Below, piece after piece: positions 1 through 13,700 of a stretch of DNA of 64,000 nucleotides. The notes beneath the pieces are model-generated. The model saw only the letters and a program-made list of their open reading frames with translations, did not search any database and had not been told where the DNA came from. The translations under genes and the position numbers were made by a program. Each line of letters opens with the position of its first letter. Position 1 is the stretch's first letter. Source of the DNA: Bathymodiolus brooksi (taxonomy: Eukaryota > Mollusca > Bivalvia > Mytilida > Modiolidae); the NCBI GenBank assembly GCA_963680875.1, contig OY804589.1, forward strand, positions 17,690,413 through 17,754,412. Reading direction: 5' to 3'.

Positions 1-946
1 TGATCTTATTATAGTTAGATTTACAACTGCCTAAGCAATCGGTGCCCATCATCACTAACATGAGTTCAAATCCCATTCAAGGCGAGGTATACTCAATGCA
101 ACATTATGTGATAAAGTTTGTCAGTGACTTGCGGCAGGTCGGTCATTTTCTCCCCCAACAAAACTGACCGCCGCCTTGTAAATTCGTGTTAATCACTAGA
201 ACCCTCTCCCCCCAACACATAATGATATATGATTAGGTTCTAATGTCAAGATAATGTCTTACTCTATTTGCTCATTCTGTCATTTTAGAATATTTGGCAA
301 TTTCCTGGCACATCTCACAGACAGACATTTACAAGACTTGATTATTAAAACTATAGGAGTCTAATTTAGCAATTAAGATTCGTAAATAAAGCGACTACTA
401 TTTCATCAGAAAAAATACAACTAGTATAAATTCATATTAAATTGGCTCTAAAAACATATCCTTGACATTATATTGTTTATGTGAAACAGACAAAATAAAG
501 ATGGATGACGCTATAAAATATTATCCTGTTGATATAATAAAACGGAAATGTTAGGTTAGATAAGTTTTCAACAAGTGTACTTCCTTGCTATAGCACTAGA
601 AATTGTTATCAGTAAAATACACGGAACAAAGAAATATTCTTGGAATACAGTACTTAATTTAAATATTTAAGTCGTCCGTCCAGACAACAGAAATTTGAAA
701 ATTGAATTTAAACAGGGCGACAAACTCAAACCTAAATTTACATGTATCATATTTTATTATATTTTATTATTATTATTGAAATTGCATTATAATATTTCAA
801 AAGAGGCGTAAATTGTCCAAGAATTAACTAGTTTTTTTTCAGATCGATGTGAACAATTATTATACACAAGAGTAAATTTCAATCAAGGCAATTTTCTCTC
901 TTAAACTTCATTAGCAATTGCAGAAGGACAATAGACCTAATATACG
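1..946. repeat. Left copy of a duplicated flank
   Basis: Non-tandem, AT-rich sequence that reappears in the same orientation at 43301-44246, base for base at a constant offset of 43300, with only a few substitutions (for example near positions 34, 216 and 714). It leads straight into the 23-bp array, as does the right copy. No coding signature was seen. The window starts inside the duplicated segment, so its true left limit is unknown. Confidence 0.95.
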
Positions 947-3900
947 AAGTTACACTTCCGCTTGGTAATAACCCACACTTTCTCTTGGTAATAACCCACA
1001 CTTCCTCTCTGTAATGAGTTACATTTTCTCTTGGAAATAACTCACACTTCTTCTTGGTAATAACCCACACTTTCTCATGGTAATAATTCACACTTCCTCT
1101 TGGTAATGAGTTACATTTCCTCTTGGTAATAACTCACCTTTCCTCTTGGTAATGAGTTACATTTTCTCTTGGTAATAACTCAGACTTCCTCTTGGTAATG
1201 AGCTACACTTCCTCTTGGTAATGAGTTACACTTCCTCTTGGTAATAACGCACACTTCCTCTTCGTATTAACTCACATTTCGTCTTAATAATGAGTTACAT
1301 TTCGTCTTGGTAATGAGTTACATTTTTTCTTGGTAGTAACTCACACTTTCTCTTAGTAATAACCAACACTTTTCCTTGGTAATGAGTTACATTTTCTCTT
1401 GGTAATAACTCACACTTTCTCTTGGTAATGAGTTACATTTTCTCTTGGTAATAACTCCCACTTCCTCTTGGTAATGAGCTACACTTCCTCTTGGTAATGA
1501 GTTACACTTCCTCTTGGTAATAACGCACACTTCCTCTTCGTATTAACTCACATTTCGTCTTAATAATGAGTTACATTTCGTCTTGGTAATGAGTTACATT
1601 TTTTCTTGGTAATAACCCACACTTTCTCTTGGTAATAACCCACACTTCCTCTTGGTAATGAGTTACATTTTCTCTTGGTAATAACTCACACTTTCTCTTG
1701 GTAATGAGTTACATTTTCTCTTGGAAATAACCCACACTTTCTCTTGGTAATAACCCCCACTTTCTCTTGGTAATAAACCCCACTTTCTCTTGGTAATGAG
1801 CTACATTGTCTCTTGGTAATAACGCACTTTCTCTTGGTAATGAGTTACATTTTCTCTTGGTAATAACCCACACTTTCTCTTGGTAATGACTTATCTTTTA
1901 TCTTCGTAAAAATGCACTTTCTCTTTGTAATAACCCACACTTTCTCTTGGTAATGAGTTACCTTTTCTCTTGGTAATAACCCACTTTCTCTTGGTAATAA
2001 CCCACACTTTCTCTTGGTAATAACCCACACTTCCTCTTGGTAATGAGTTACATTTTCTCTTGGTAATAACTCACACTTCCTCTTTCTCTTGGTAATAACT
2101 CACACTTGCTCTTGGTAATAACCCACACTTTCTCATGGTAATAACTCACACTTCTTCTTGGTAATGAGTTACATTTCCTCTTGGTAATAGCTCACCTTTC
2201 CTCTTAGTAATGAGTTACATTTTCTCTTGGTAATAACTCACACTTCCTCCTGGTAATGAGCTACTCCTCCTCTTGGTAATGAGTTACACTTCCTCTTGGT
2301 AGTAACTCACATTTCCTCTTGGTAATAGCTCACATTTCGTCTTGGTAATGAGTTACATTTTCTCTTGGTAATAACTCACACTTCCTCTTGGTAATAACTC
2401 ACACTTCATCTTGGTAATGAGTTACATTTTCTCTTGGTAATAACTCACATTTCCTCTTGGTAATGAGTTACATTTTCTCTTGGTAATAGCTCACACTTCC
2501 TCTTGGTAATAACCCACACTTTCTCTTGGTAATAACTCACACTTCCTCTTGGTAATGAGTTACAATTTCTCTTAGTAATTAGTTACATTTCCTCTTGGTA
2601 ATAACTCAACTTTCCTCTTAGTAATGAGTTACATTTTCTCTTGGTAATAACTCACACTTCCTCTTGGTAATGAGCTACACTTCCTCTTGGTAATAACTCA
2701 CACTTCGTCTTGGTAATAACTCACATTTCGTCTTGGTAATGAGTTACATTTTTTCTTGGTAATAACTCACACTTCCTCTTGGTAATGAGTTACAGTTTCT
2801 CTTGGTAATGAGTTACACTTCCTCTTGGTAATCACTCACACTTCCTCTTGGTAATGAGTTACATTTTCTCTTGGTAATAACTCACCTTTCCTCTTGGTAA
2901 TGAGTTACATTTTCTCTTGGTAATAACTCACACTTCCTCTGGGTAATAACTCACACTTCATCTTGGTAATGAGTTACATTTTCTCTTGGTAATAACTCAC
3001 ATTTCCTCTTGGTAATGAGTTACATTTTCTCTTGGTAATAACTCACACTTCCTCTTGGTAATAACCCACACTTTCTCTTGGTAATAACTCACACGTCCTC
3101 TTAGTAATGAGTTACAATTTCTCTTAGTAATTAGTTACACTTTCTCTTGGTAATGAGTTACATTTTCTCTTGGTAATAACCCACACTTTCTCTTGGTAAT
3201 GAGTTACCTTTACTTTTGGTAATAACCCACTTTCTCTTGGTAATAACCCACATTTTGTCTTGGTAATAACCCACACTTCCTCTTGGTAATGAGTTACATT
3301 TTCTCTTGGTAATAACTCACACTTCCTCTTTCTCTTGGTAATAACTCACACTTGCTCTTGGTAATAATCCACATTTTCTCTTGATAATAACTCACACTTC
3401 CTCTTGGTAATGAGTTACATTTCCTCTTGGTAATAACTCACATTTCCTCTTAGTAATGAGTTACATTTTCTCTTGGTAATAACTCACACTTCCTCTTGGT
3501 AAGGAGCTACACCTCCTCTTGGTAATGAGTTACACTTCCTCTTGGTAGTAACTCACACTTCTTCTTGGTAATAACCCACACTTTCTCATGGTAATAATTC
3601 ACACTTACTCTTGGTAATGAGTTACATTTCCTCTTGGTAATAACTCACCTTTCCTCTTGGTAATGAGTTACATTTTCTCTTGGTAATAACTCAGACTTCC
3701 TCTTGGTAATGAGCTACACTTCCTCTTGGTAATGAGTTACACTTCCTCTTGGTAATAACGCACACTTCCTCTTCGTATTAACTCACATTTCGTCTTAATA
3801 ATGAGTTACATTTCGTCTTGGTAATGAGTTACATTTTTTCTTGGTAATAACCCACACTTTCTCTTGGTAATAACCCACACTTCCTCTTGGTAATGAGTTA

Positions 3901-6900
3901 CATTTTCTCTTGGTAATAACTCACACTTTCTCTTGGTAATGAGTTACATTTTCTCTTGGAAATAACCCACACTTTCTCTTGGTAATAACCCCCACTTTCT
4001 CTTGGTAATAAACCCCACTTTCTCTTGGTAATGAGCTACATTGTCTCTTGGTAATAACGCACTTTCTCTTGGTAATGAGTTACATTTTCTCTTGGTAATA
4101 ACCCACACTTTCTCTTGGTAATGACTTATCTTTTATCTTCGTAAAAATGCACTTTCTCTTTGTAATAACCCACACTTTCTCTTGGTAATGAGTTACCTTT
4201 TCTCTTGGTAATAACCCACTTTCTCTTGGTAATAACCCACACTTTCTCTTGGTAATAACCCACACTTCCTCTTGGTAATGAGTTACATTTTCTCTTGGTA
4301 ATAACTCACACTTCCTCTTTCTCTTGGTAATAACTCACACTTGCTCTTGGTAATAACCCACACTTTCTCATGGTAATAACTCACACTTCTTCTTGGTAAT
4401 GAGTTACATTTCCTCTTGGTAATAGCTCACCTTTCCTCTTAGTAATGAGTTACATTTTCTCTTGGTAATAACTCACACTTCCTCCTGGTAATGAGCTACT
4501 CCTCCTCTTGGTAATGAGTTACACTTCCTCTTGGTAGTAACTCACATTTCCTCTTGGTAATAGCTCACATTTCGTCTTGGTAATGAGTTACATTTTCTCT
4601 TGGTAATAACTCACACTTCCTCTTGGTAATAACTCACACTTCATCTTGGTAATGAGTTACATTTTCTCTTGGTAATAACTCACATTTCCTCTTGGTAATG
4701 AGTTACATTTTCTCTTGGTAATAGCTCACACTTCCTCTTGGTAATAACCCACACTTTCTCTTGGTAATAACTCACACTTCCTCTTGGTAATGAGTTACAA
4801 TTTCTCTTAGTAATTAGTTACATTTCCTCTTGGTAATAACTCAACTTTCCTCTTAGTAATGAGTTACATTTTCTCTTGGTAATAACTCACACTTCCTCTT
4901 GGTAATGAGCTACACTTCCTCTTGGTAATAACTCACACTTCGTCTTGGTAATAACTCACATTTCGTCTTGGTAATGAGTTACATTTTTTCTTGGTAATAA
5001 CTCACACTTCCTCTTGGTAATGAGTTACAGTTTCTCTTGGTAATGAGTTACACTTCCTCTTGGTAATCACTCACACTTCCTCTTGGTAATGAGTTACATT
5101 TTCTCTTGGTAATAACTCACCTTTCCTCTTGGTAATGAGTTACATTTTCTCTTGGTAATAACTCACACTTCCTCTGGGTAATAACTCACACTTCATCTTG
5201 GTAATGAGTTACATTTTCTCTTGGTAATAACTCACATTTCCTCTTGGTAATGAGTTACATTTTCTCTTGGTAATAACTCACACTTCCTCTTGGTAATAAC
5301 CCACACTTTCTCTTGGTAATAACTCACACGTCCTCTTAGTAATGAGTTACAATTTCTCTTAGTAATTAGTTACACTTTCTCTTGGTAATGAGTTACATTT
5401 TCTCTTGGTAATAACCCACACTTTCTCTTGGTAATGAGTTACCTTTACTTTTGGTAATAACCCACTTTCTCTTGGTAATAACCCACATTTTGTCTTGGTA
5501 ATAACCCACACTTCCTCTTGGTAATGAGTTACATTTTCTCTTGGTAATAACTCACACTTCCTCTTTCTCTTGGTAATAACTCACACTTGCTCTTGGTAAT
5601 AATCCACATTTTCTCTTGATAATAACTCACACTTCCTCTTGGTAATGAGTTACATTTCCTCTTGGTAATAACTCACATTTCCTCTTAGTAATGAGTTACA
5701 TTTTCTCTTGGTAATAACTCACACTTCCTCTTGGTAAGGAGCTACACCTCCTCTTGGTAATGAGTTACACTTCCTCTTGGTAGTAACTCACACTTCTTCT
5801 TGGTAATAACCCACACTTTCTCATGGTAATAATTCACACTTACTCTTGGTAATGAGTTACATTTCCTCTTGGTAATAACTCACCTTTCCTCTTGGTAATG
5901 AGTTACATTTTCTCTTGGTAATAACTCAGACTTCCTCTTGGTAATGAGCTACACTTCCTCTTGGTAATGAGTTACACTTCCTCTTGGTAATAACGCACAC
6001 TTCCTCTTCGTATTAACTCACATTTCGTCTTAATAATGAGTTACATTTCGTCTTGGTAATGAGTTACATTTTTTCTTGGTAATAACCCACACTTTCTCTT
6101 AGTAATAACCAACACTTTTCCTTGGTAATGAGTTACATTTTCTCTTGGTAATAACTCACACTTTCTCTTGGTAATGAGTTACATTTTCTCTTTGTAATAA
6201 CTCACACTTCCTCTTGGTAATAACTCACACTTCCTCTTTCTCTTGGTAATAACTCACACTTGCTCTTGGTAATAACCCACACTTTCTCATGGTAATAACT
6301 CACACTTCTTCTTGGTAATGAGTTACATTTCCTCTTGGTAATAACTCACCTTTCCTCTTTGTAATGAGTTACATTTTCTCTTGGTAATAACTCACACTTC
6401 CTCCTGGTAATGAGCTACTCCTCCTCTTGGTAATGAGTTACACTTCCTCTTGGTAGTAACTCACATTTCCTCTTGGTAATAGCTCACATTTCGTCTTGGT
6501 AATGAGTTACATTTTCTCTTGGTAATAACTCACACTTCCTCTTGGTAATAACTCACACTTCATCTTGGTAATGAGTTACATTTTCTCTTGGTAATAACTC
6601 ACATTTCCTCTTGGTAATGAGTTACATTTTCTCTTGGTAATAGCTCACACTTCCTCTTGGTAATAACCCACACTTTCTCTTGGTAATAACTCACACTTCC
6701 TCTTGGTAATGAGTTACAATTTCTCTTAGTAATTAGTTACATTTCCTCTTGGTAATAACTCACACTTCCTCTTGGTAATAACTCACATTTTCCCTTGGTA
6801 ATAACTCACATTTCCTCTTGGTAATGAGTTACATTTCCTCTTGGTAATAACTCAACTTTCCTCTTAGTAATGAGTTACATTTTCTCTTGGTAATAACTCA

Positions 6901-7779
6901 CACTTCCTCTTGGTAATGAGCTACACTTCCTCTTGGTAATGAGTTACACTTCCTCTTGGTAATAACTCACACTTCGTCTTGGTAATAACTCACATTTCGT
7001 CTTGGTAATGAGTTACATTTTCTCTTGGTAATAACTCACACTTCCTCTTGGTAATGAGTTACATTTTCTCTTGTTAATAATTCACACTTCCTCTTGGTAA
7101 TAACCCACATTTTCTCTTGGTAATAACTCACACTTCCTCTTGGTAATGAGTTACAGTTTCTCTTGGTAATGAGTTACACTTCCTCTTGGTAATCACTCAC
7201 ACTTCCTCTTGGTAATGAGTTACATTTTCTCTTGGTAATAACTCACCTTTCCTCTTGGTAATGAGTTACATTTTCTCTTGGTAATAACTCACACTTCCTC
7301 TTGGTAATAACTCACACTTCATCTTGGTAATGAGTTACATTTTCTCTTGGTAATAACTCACATTTCCTCTTGGTAATGAGTTACATTTTCTCTTGGTAAT
7401 AACTCACACTTCCTCTTGGTAATAACCCACACTTTCTCTTGGTAATAACTCACACGTCCTCTTAGTAATGAGTTACAATTTCTCTTAGTAATTAGTTACA
7501 CTTTCTCTTGGTAATGAGTTACATTTTCTCTTGGTAATAACCCACACTTTCTCTTGGTAATGAGTTACCTTTTCTTTTGGTAATAACCCACTTTCTCTTG
7601 GTAATAACCCACATTTTGTCTTGGTAATAACCCACACATCCTCTTGGTAATGAGTTACATTTTCTCTTGGTAATAACTCACACTTCCTCTTTCTCTTGGT
7701 AATAACTCACACTTGCTCTTGGTAATATTCCACACTTTCTCTTGATAATAACTCACCTTTCCTCTTAGTAATGAGTTAC
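947..7779. repeat. 23-bp satellite array, left block
   Basis: About 300 head-to-tail copies of a 23-bp monomer with the core CTCTTGGTAAT. Two main subtypes alternate: one continues AACTCACA and the other GAGTTACA; a third has AACCCACA. Because 23 is not a multiple of 3, minus-strand frames cycle through three readings of the same monomer (a 23-residue period with ITKRK, YYQEK and LLPRE), which explains the short open frames. Odd monomers, such as one with ATCTTCGTAAAAAT and one with a 6-bp TTTCTC insertion, recur at fixed distances and mark larger blocks. The last monomer is cut at TGAGTTAC, where the 54-bp array begins. Confidence 0.97.
1457..6100. repeat. 2235-bp higher-order tandem duplication in the 23-bp array
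   Basis: The block starting near 1457 repeats at an offset of 2235 bp, so 1845-2030 equals 4080-4265 exactly, through about 3865/6100. Nearly every sampled line matches without change. This is a recent block duplication, far younger than the divergence between neighbouring monomers. A further partial copy resumes near 6218. Confidence 0.85.
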
Positions 7780-10700
7780 GCTTGTCCCTTAATCTAGTCA
7801 AACTAAATACAGTGATAGTGTGGGTATCTCTACGCTTGTCCTTCAATCTAGTCAAACCTAATACCAGTATAGTGTGGGTATCTCTACGCTTGTCCCTAAA
7901 TCTAGTCAAACTTAATACCAGGATAGTGTGGGTATCTCTACGCTTGTCCCTAAATCTAGTCAAACTTAATACCAGGATAGTGTGGGTATCTCGACGCTTG
8001 TCCCTCAATCTAGCCAACCTTAATACCAGGATAGTGCGGGTATCTCTACGCTTGTCCTTCAATCTAGTCAAACCTAATACCAGGATAGTGCGGGTATCTC
8101 TACGCTTGTCCCTCAATCTAGTCAAACTTAATACCAGGATAGTGTGGGTATCTCTACGCTTGTCCCTAAATCTATTCAAACTAAATACCAGGATAGTGTG
8201 GGTATCTCTACGCTTGTCCCTCAACCTAGTCAAACTTAATACAAGGATAGTGCGGGTATCTCTACGCTTGTCCTTCAATCTAGTCAAACCTAATACCAGG
8301 ATAGTGCGGGTATCTCTACGCTTGTCCCTCAATCTAGTCAAACTTAATACCAGGATAGTGTGGGTATCTCTACGTTTGTCCCTCAATCTAATCAAACTTA
8401 ATACCAGGATAGTGTGGTTATCTCTATGCTTGTCCTTCAATCTAGTCAAACTTAATACCAGGATAGTGCGGGTATCTCTACGCTTGTCCTTCAAACTAGT
8501 CAAACTTAATACCAGGACAGTGCGGGTATCTCTACGCTTGTCCCTCAATCTAGTCAAACTTAATACCAGGATAATGCGGGTATCTGTACGCTTGTCCCTC
8601 AATCTAGTCAAACTTAATTCCAGGATAGTGCGGGTATCTCTACGCTTGTCCCTCAATCTAGTCAAACTAAATACCAAGATAGTGTGGGTATCTCTACGCT
8701 TGTCCCTCAATCTAGTCAAACTAAATACCAGGATAGTGTGGGTATCTCTACGCTTGTCCCTAAATCTAGTCAAACTTAATACCAAGATAGTGTGATTATC
8801 TCGACGCTTGTCCCTCAATATAGCCAATATTTAATTCCAGGATAGTGCGGGTATCTCTACGCTTGTCCTTCAATCTAGTCAAACCTAATACCAGGATAGT
8901 GCGGGTATCTCTACGATTGTCCCTCAATCTAGTCAAACTTAATACCAGGATAGTGTGGGTATCTCTACGCTTGTCCCTAAATCTATTCAAACTAAATACC
9001 AGGATAGTGTGGGTATCTCTACGCTTGTCCCTCAATCTAGTCAAACTTAATACCAAGAAAGTGCGGGTATCTCTACGCTTGTCCTTCAATCTAGTCAAAC
9101 CTAATACCAGGATAGTGCGGGTATCTCTACGCTTGTCCCTCAATCTGGTCAAACTTAATACCAGGATAATGTGGGTATCTCTACGTTTGTCCCTCAATCT
9201 AGTCAAACTTAATACCAGGATAATGTGGGTATCTCTATGCTTGTCCCTCAATCTAGTCAAACTTAATACCAGGATAGTGTGGGTATCTCTACGCTTGTCC
9301 TTCAATCTAGTCAAACTTAATACCAGGATAGTGTGGGTATCTCTGCGCTTGTCCCTAAATCTAGTCAAACTTAATACCGGGATAGTGTGGGTATCTCTAC
9401 GATTGTCCTTCAACCTAGTCAAACTTAATACCAGGATAGTGTGGGTATCTGTACGTTTGTCCCTAAATCTAGTCAAACTTAATACCGGGATAGTGGGGTA
9501 TCTCTACGCTTGTCCCTAAATCTAGTCAAACTTAATACCGGGATAGTGTGGGTATCTCTACGCCTGCCTCTCAATCTAGTCAAACTTAATTCCAGGAGAG
9601 TGTGGGTATCTCTACGCTTGTCCCTCAATCTAGTTAAACTAAATACTAGGATAGTGTGGGTATCTCTACGCTTGTCCTTCAATCTAGTCAAACCTAATAC
9701 CAGGATAGTGCAGGTGTCTCTACGCTTGTCCCTCAATCTAGTTAAACTAAACACCAGGATAATGTGGGTATCTCTACGCTTGTCCCTAAATCTAGTCAAA
9801 CTTAATACCAAGATAGTGTGAGTATCTTTACGCTTGTCCCTCAATCTAGTCAAACTTAATACCAGGATAGTGCGGGTATATCTACGCTTGTCCTTCAATC
9901 TAGTCAAACCTATTACCAGGATAGTGCGGGTATCTCTACGCTTGTCCCTCAATCTAGTCAAACTTAATATCAGGATAGTGTGGGTATCTCTACGCTTGTC
10001 CCTAAATCTATTCAAACTAAATACCAGGATGGTGTGGGTATCTCTACGCTTGTCCCTAAATCTAGTCAAACTTAATACCAGGATAGTGTGGGTATCTCTA
10101 CGTCTGTCCCTCAATCTAGTCAAACTTAATACCAGGATAGTGTGGGTATCTCTATGCTTGTCCCTCAATCTAGTGAAAATTAATACCAGGATAGTGCGGG
10201 TATCTCTACGCTTGTCCTTCAATCTAGTCAAACTTAATACCAGGATAGTGCGGGTATCTCTACGCTTGTCCCTCAATCTAGTCAAACTTAATACCAGGAT
10301 AGTGTGGGTATCTCTATGCTTGTCCCTAAATCTAGTCAAACGAAATACCAGGATAGTGCGGGTATCTCTACGCTTGTCCCTCAATCTAGTCAAACTAAAT
10401 ACCGGGATAGTGTGGGTATCTCTACGCTTGTCCTTCAATCTAGTCAAACCTAATACCAGTATAGTGTGGGTATCTCTACGCTTGTCCCTCAATCTAGTCA
10501 AACTAAATACCAGGATAGTGTGGGTATCTCTACGCTTGTCCCTAAATCTAGTCAAACTTAATACCAAGATAGTGTGAGTATCTCTACGCTTGTCCCTCAA
10601 TCTAGCCAAACTTAATACCAGGATAGTGCGGGTATCTCTACGCTTGTCCTTCAATCTAGTCAAACCTTATACCAGGATCGTGCGGGTATCTCTACGCTTG

Positions 10701-13700
10701 TCCCTCAATCTAGTCAAACTTAATACCGTGATAGTGTGGGTATCTCTACGCTTGTCCCTAAATCTATTCAAACTAAATACCAGGATAGTGTGAGTATCTC
10801 TACGCTTGTCCCTCAATCTAGTCAAACTTAATACCAGGATAGTGCGGGTATCTCTACGCTTGTCCTTCAATCTAGTCAAACCTAATACCAGGATAGTGTG
10901 GGTATCTCTACGCTTGTCCCTAAATCTATTCAAACTAAATACCAGGATAGTGTGGGTATCTCTACGCTTGTCCCTCAATCTAGTCAAACTTAATACAAGG
11001 ATAGTGCGGGTATCTCATGGCTTGTCCTTCAATCTAGTCAAACCTAATACCAGGATAGTGCGGTATCTCTACGCTTGTCCCTCAATCTAGTCAAACTTAA
11101 TACCAGGATAGTGTGGGTATCTCTACGTTTGTCTCTCAATCTAGTCAAACTTAATACCAGGATAGTGCGGGTATCTCTACGCTTGTCCTTCAAACTAGTC
11201 AAACTTAATACCAGGACAGTGCGGGTATCGCTACGCTTGTCCCTCAATCTAGTCAAACTAAATACCAGGATAGTGTGGGTATCTCTACGCTTGTCCCTCA
11301 ATCTAGTCAAACTTAATACCAGGATAGTGCGGGTGTCTGTGCGCTTGTCCCTCAATCTAGTCAAACTTAATTCCAGGATATTGCGGGTATCTCTACGCTT
11401 GTCCCTCAATCTAGTCAAACTAAATACCAGGATAGTGTGGGTATCTCTATGCTTGTCCCTCAATCTAGCCAAACTTAATACCAGGATAGTGCGGGTATCT
11501 CTACGCTTGTCCTTCAATCTAGTCAAACCTAATACCAGGATAGTGCGGTTATCTCTACGCTTGTCCCTCAATCTAATCAAACTTAATACTAGGATAGTGT
11601 GGGTATCTCTACGTTTGTCCCTCAATCTAGTCAAACTTAATACCAGGATAGTGTTGGTATCTCTATGCTTGTCCCTCAATCTAGTCAAACTTAATACCAG
11701 GATAGTGTGGGTATCTCTACGCTTGTCCTTCAAACTAGTCAAACTTAATACCAGGACAGTGTGGGTATCTCTACGCTTGTCCCTCAATCTAGTCAAACTT
11801 AATACCAAGATAGTGTGAGTATCTCGACGCTTGTCCCTCAATCTAGCCAATATTTAATACCAGGATAGTGCGGGTATCTCTACGCTTGTCCTTCAATCTA
11901 GTCAAACCTAATACCTGGATAGTGCGGGTATCTCTACGTTTGTCCCTCAATCTAGTCAAACTTAATACCAGGATAGTGTGGGTATCTCTACGCTTGTCCC
12001 TAAATCTATTCAAACTAAATACCAGGATAGTGTGGGTATCTCTACGCTTGTCCCTCAATCTAGTCAAACTTAATACCAAGAAAGTGCGGGTATCTCTACG
12101 CTTGTTCTTCAATCTAGTCAAACCTAATACCAGGATAGTGCGGGTATCTCTACGCTTGTCCCTCAATCTAGTCAAACTTAATACCAGGATAGTGTGGGTA
12201 TCTCTACGTTTGTCCCTCAATCTAGTCAAACTTAATACCAGGATAATGTGGGTATCTCTATGCTTGTCCTTCAATCTAGTCAAACTTAATACCAGGATAG
12301 TGTGGGTATCTCTACGCTTGTCCTTCAATCTAGTCAAACTTAATACCAGGACAGTGCGGGTATCTCTACACTTGTCCCTCAATCTAGTCAAACTAAATAC
12401 CAGGATAGTGTGGGTATCTCTACGCTTGTCCCTAAATCTAGTCAAACTTAATACCAGGATAGTGCGGGTATCTGTACGCTTGTCCCTCAATCTAGTCAAA
12501 CTTAATTCCAGGATATTGCGGGTATCTCTACGCTTGTCCCTCAATCTAGTCAAACTAAATACCAGGATAGTGTGGGTATCTCTATGCTTGTCCCTCAATA
12601 TAGCCAAACTTAATACCAGGATAGTGCGGGTATCTCTACGCTTGTCCTTCAATCTAGTCAAACCTAATACCAGGATAGTGCGGTTATCTCTACGCTTGTC
12701 CCTCAATATAATCAAACTTAATACTAGGATAGTGTGGGTATCTCTACGTTTGTCCCTCAATCTAGTCAAACTTAATACCAGGATAGTGTTGGTATCTCTA
12801 TGCTTGTCCCTCAATCTAGTCAAACTTAATACCAGGATAGTGTGGGTATCTCTACGCTTGTCCTTCAAACTAGTCAAACTTAATACCAGGACAGTGTGGG
12901 TATCTCTACGCTTGTCCCTCAATCTAGTCAAACTTAATACCAAGATAGTGTGAGTATCTCGACGCTTGTCCCTCAATCTAGCCAATATTTAATACCAAGA
13001 TAGTGTGAGTATCTCTACGCTTGTCCCTCAATCTAGCCAAACTTAATACCAGGATAGTGCGGGTATCTCTACGCTTGTCCTTCAATCTAGTCAAACCTTA
13101 TACCAGGATCGTGCGGGTATCTCTACGCTTGTCCCTCAATCTAGTCAAACTTAATACCGTGATAGTGTGGGTATCTCTACGCTTGTCCCTAAATCTATTC
13201 AAACTAAATACCAGGATAGTGTGAGTATGTCTACGCTTGTCCCTCAATCTAGTCAAACTTAATACCAGGATAGTGCGGGTATCTCTACGCTTGTCCTTCA
13301 ATCTAGTCAAACCTAATACCAGGATAGTGTGGGTATCTCTACGCTTGTCCCTAAATCTATTCAAACTAAATACCAGGATAGTGTGGGTATCTCTACGCTT
13401 GTCCTTCAATCTAGTCAAACCTAATACCAGGATAGTGCGGGTATCTCTACGATTGTCCCTCAATCTAGTCAAACTTAATACCAGGATAGTGTGGGTATCT
13501 CTACGCTTGTCCCTAAATCTATTCAAACTAAATACCAGGATAGTGTGGGTATCTCTACGCTTGTCCCTCAATCTAGTCAAACTTAATACCAAGAAAGTGC
13601 GGGTATCTCTACGCTTGTCCTTCAATCTAGTCAAACCTAATACCAGGATAGTGCGGGTATCTCTACGCTTGTCCCTCAATCTGGTCAAACTTAATACCAG

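Noticed and set aside
947..7779. CRISPR array
   Set aside because: No unique spacers, direct tandem monomers, a eukaryotic setting and no cas genes.
947..7779. AP-1-like sites (TGAGTTA) as regulatory elements
   Set aside because: One base off TGAGTCA and present in hundreds of satellite monomers; nothing in the sequence points to a regulatory role.
7655..12985. Long open frames on both strands of the 54-bp array as genes for 18-residue repeat proteins
   Set aside because: They follow automatically from a stop-free 54-bp period, exist on both strands over the same bases, break at single-base indels and have no consistent start or gene context.
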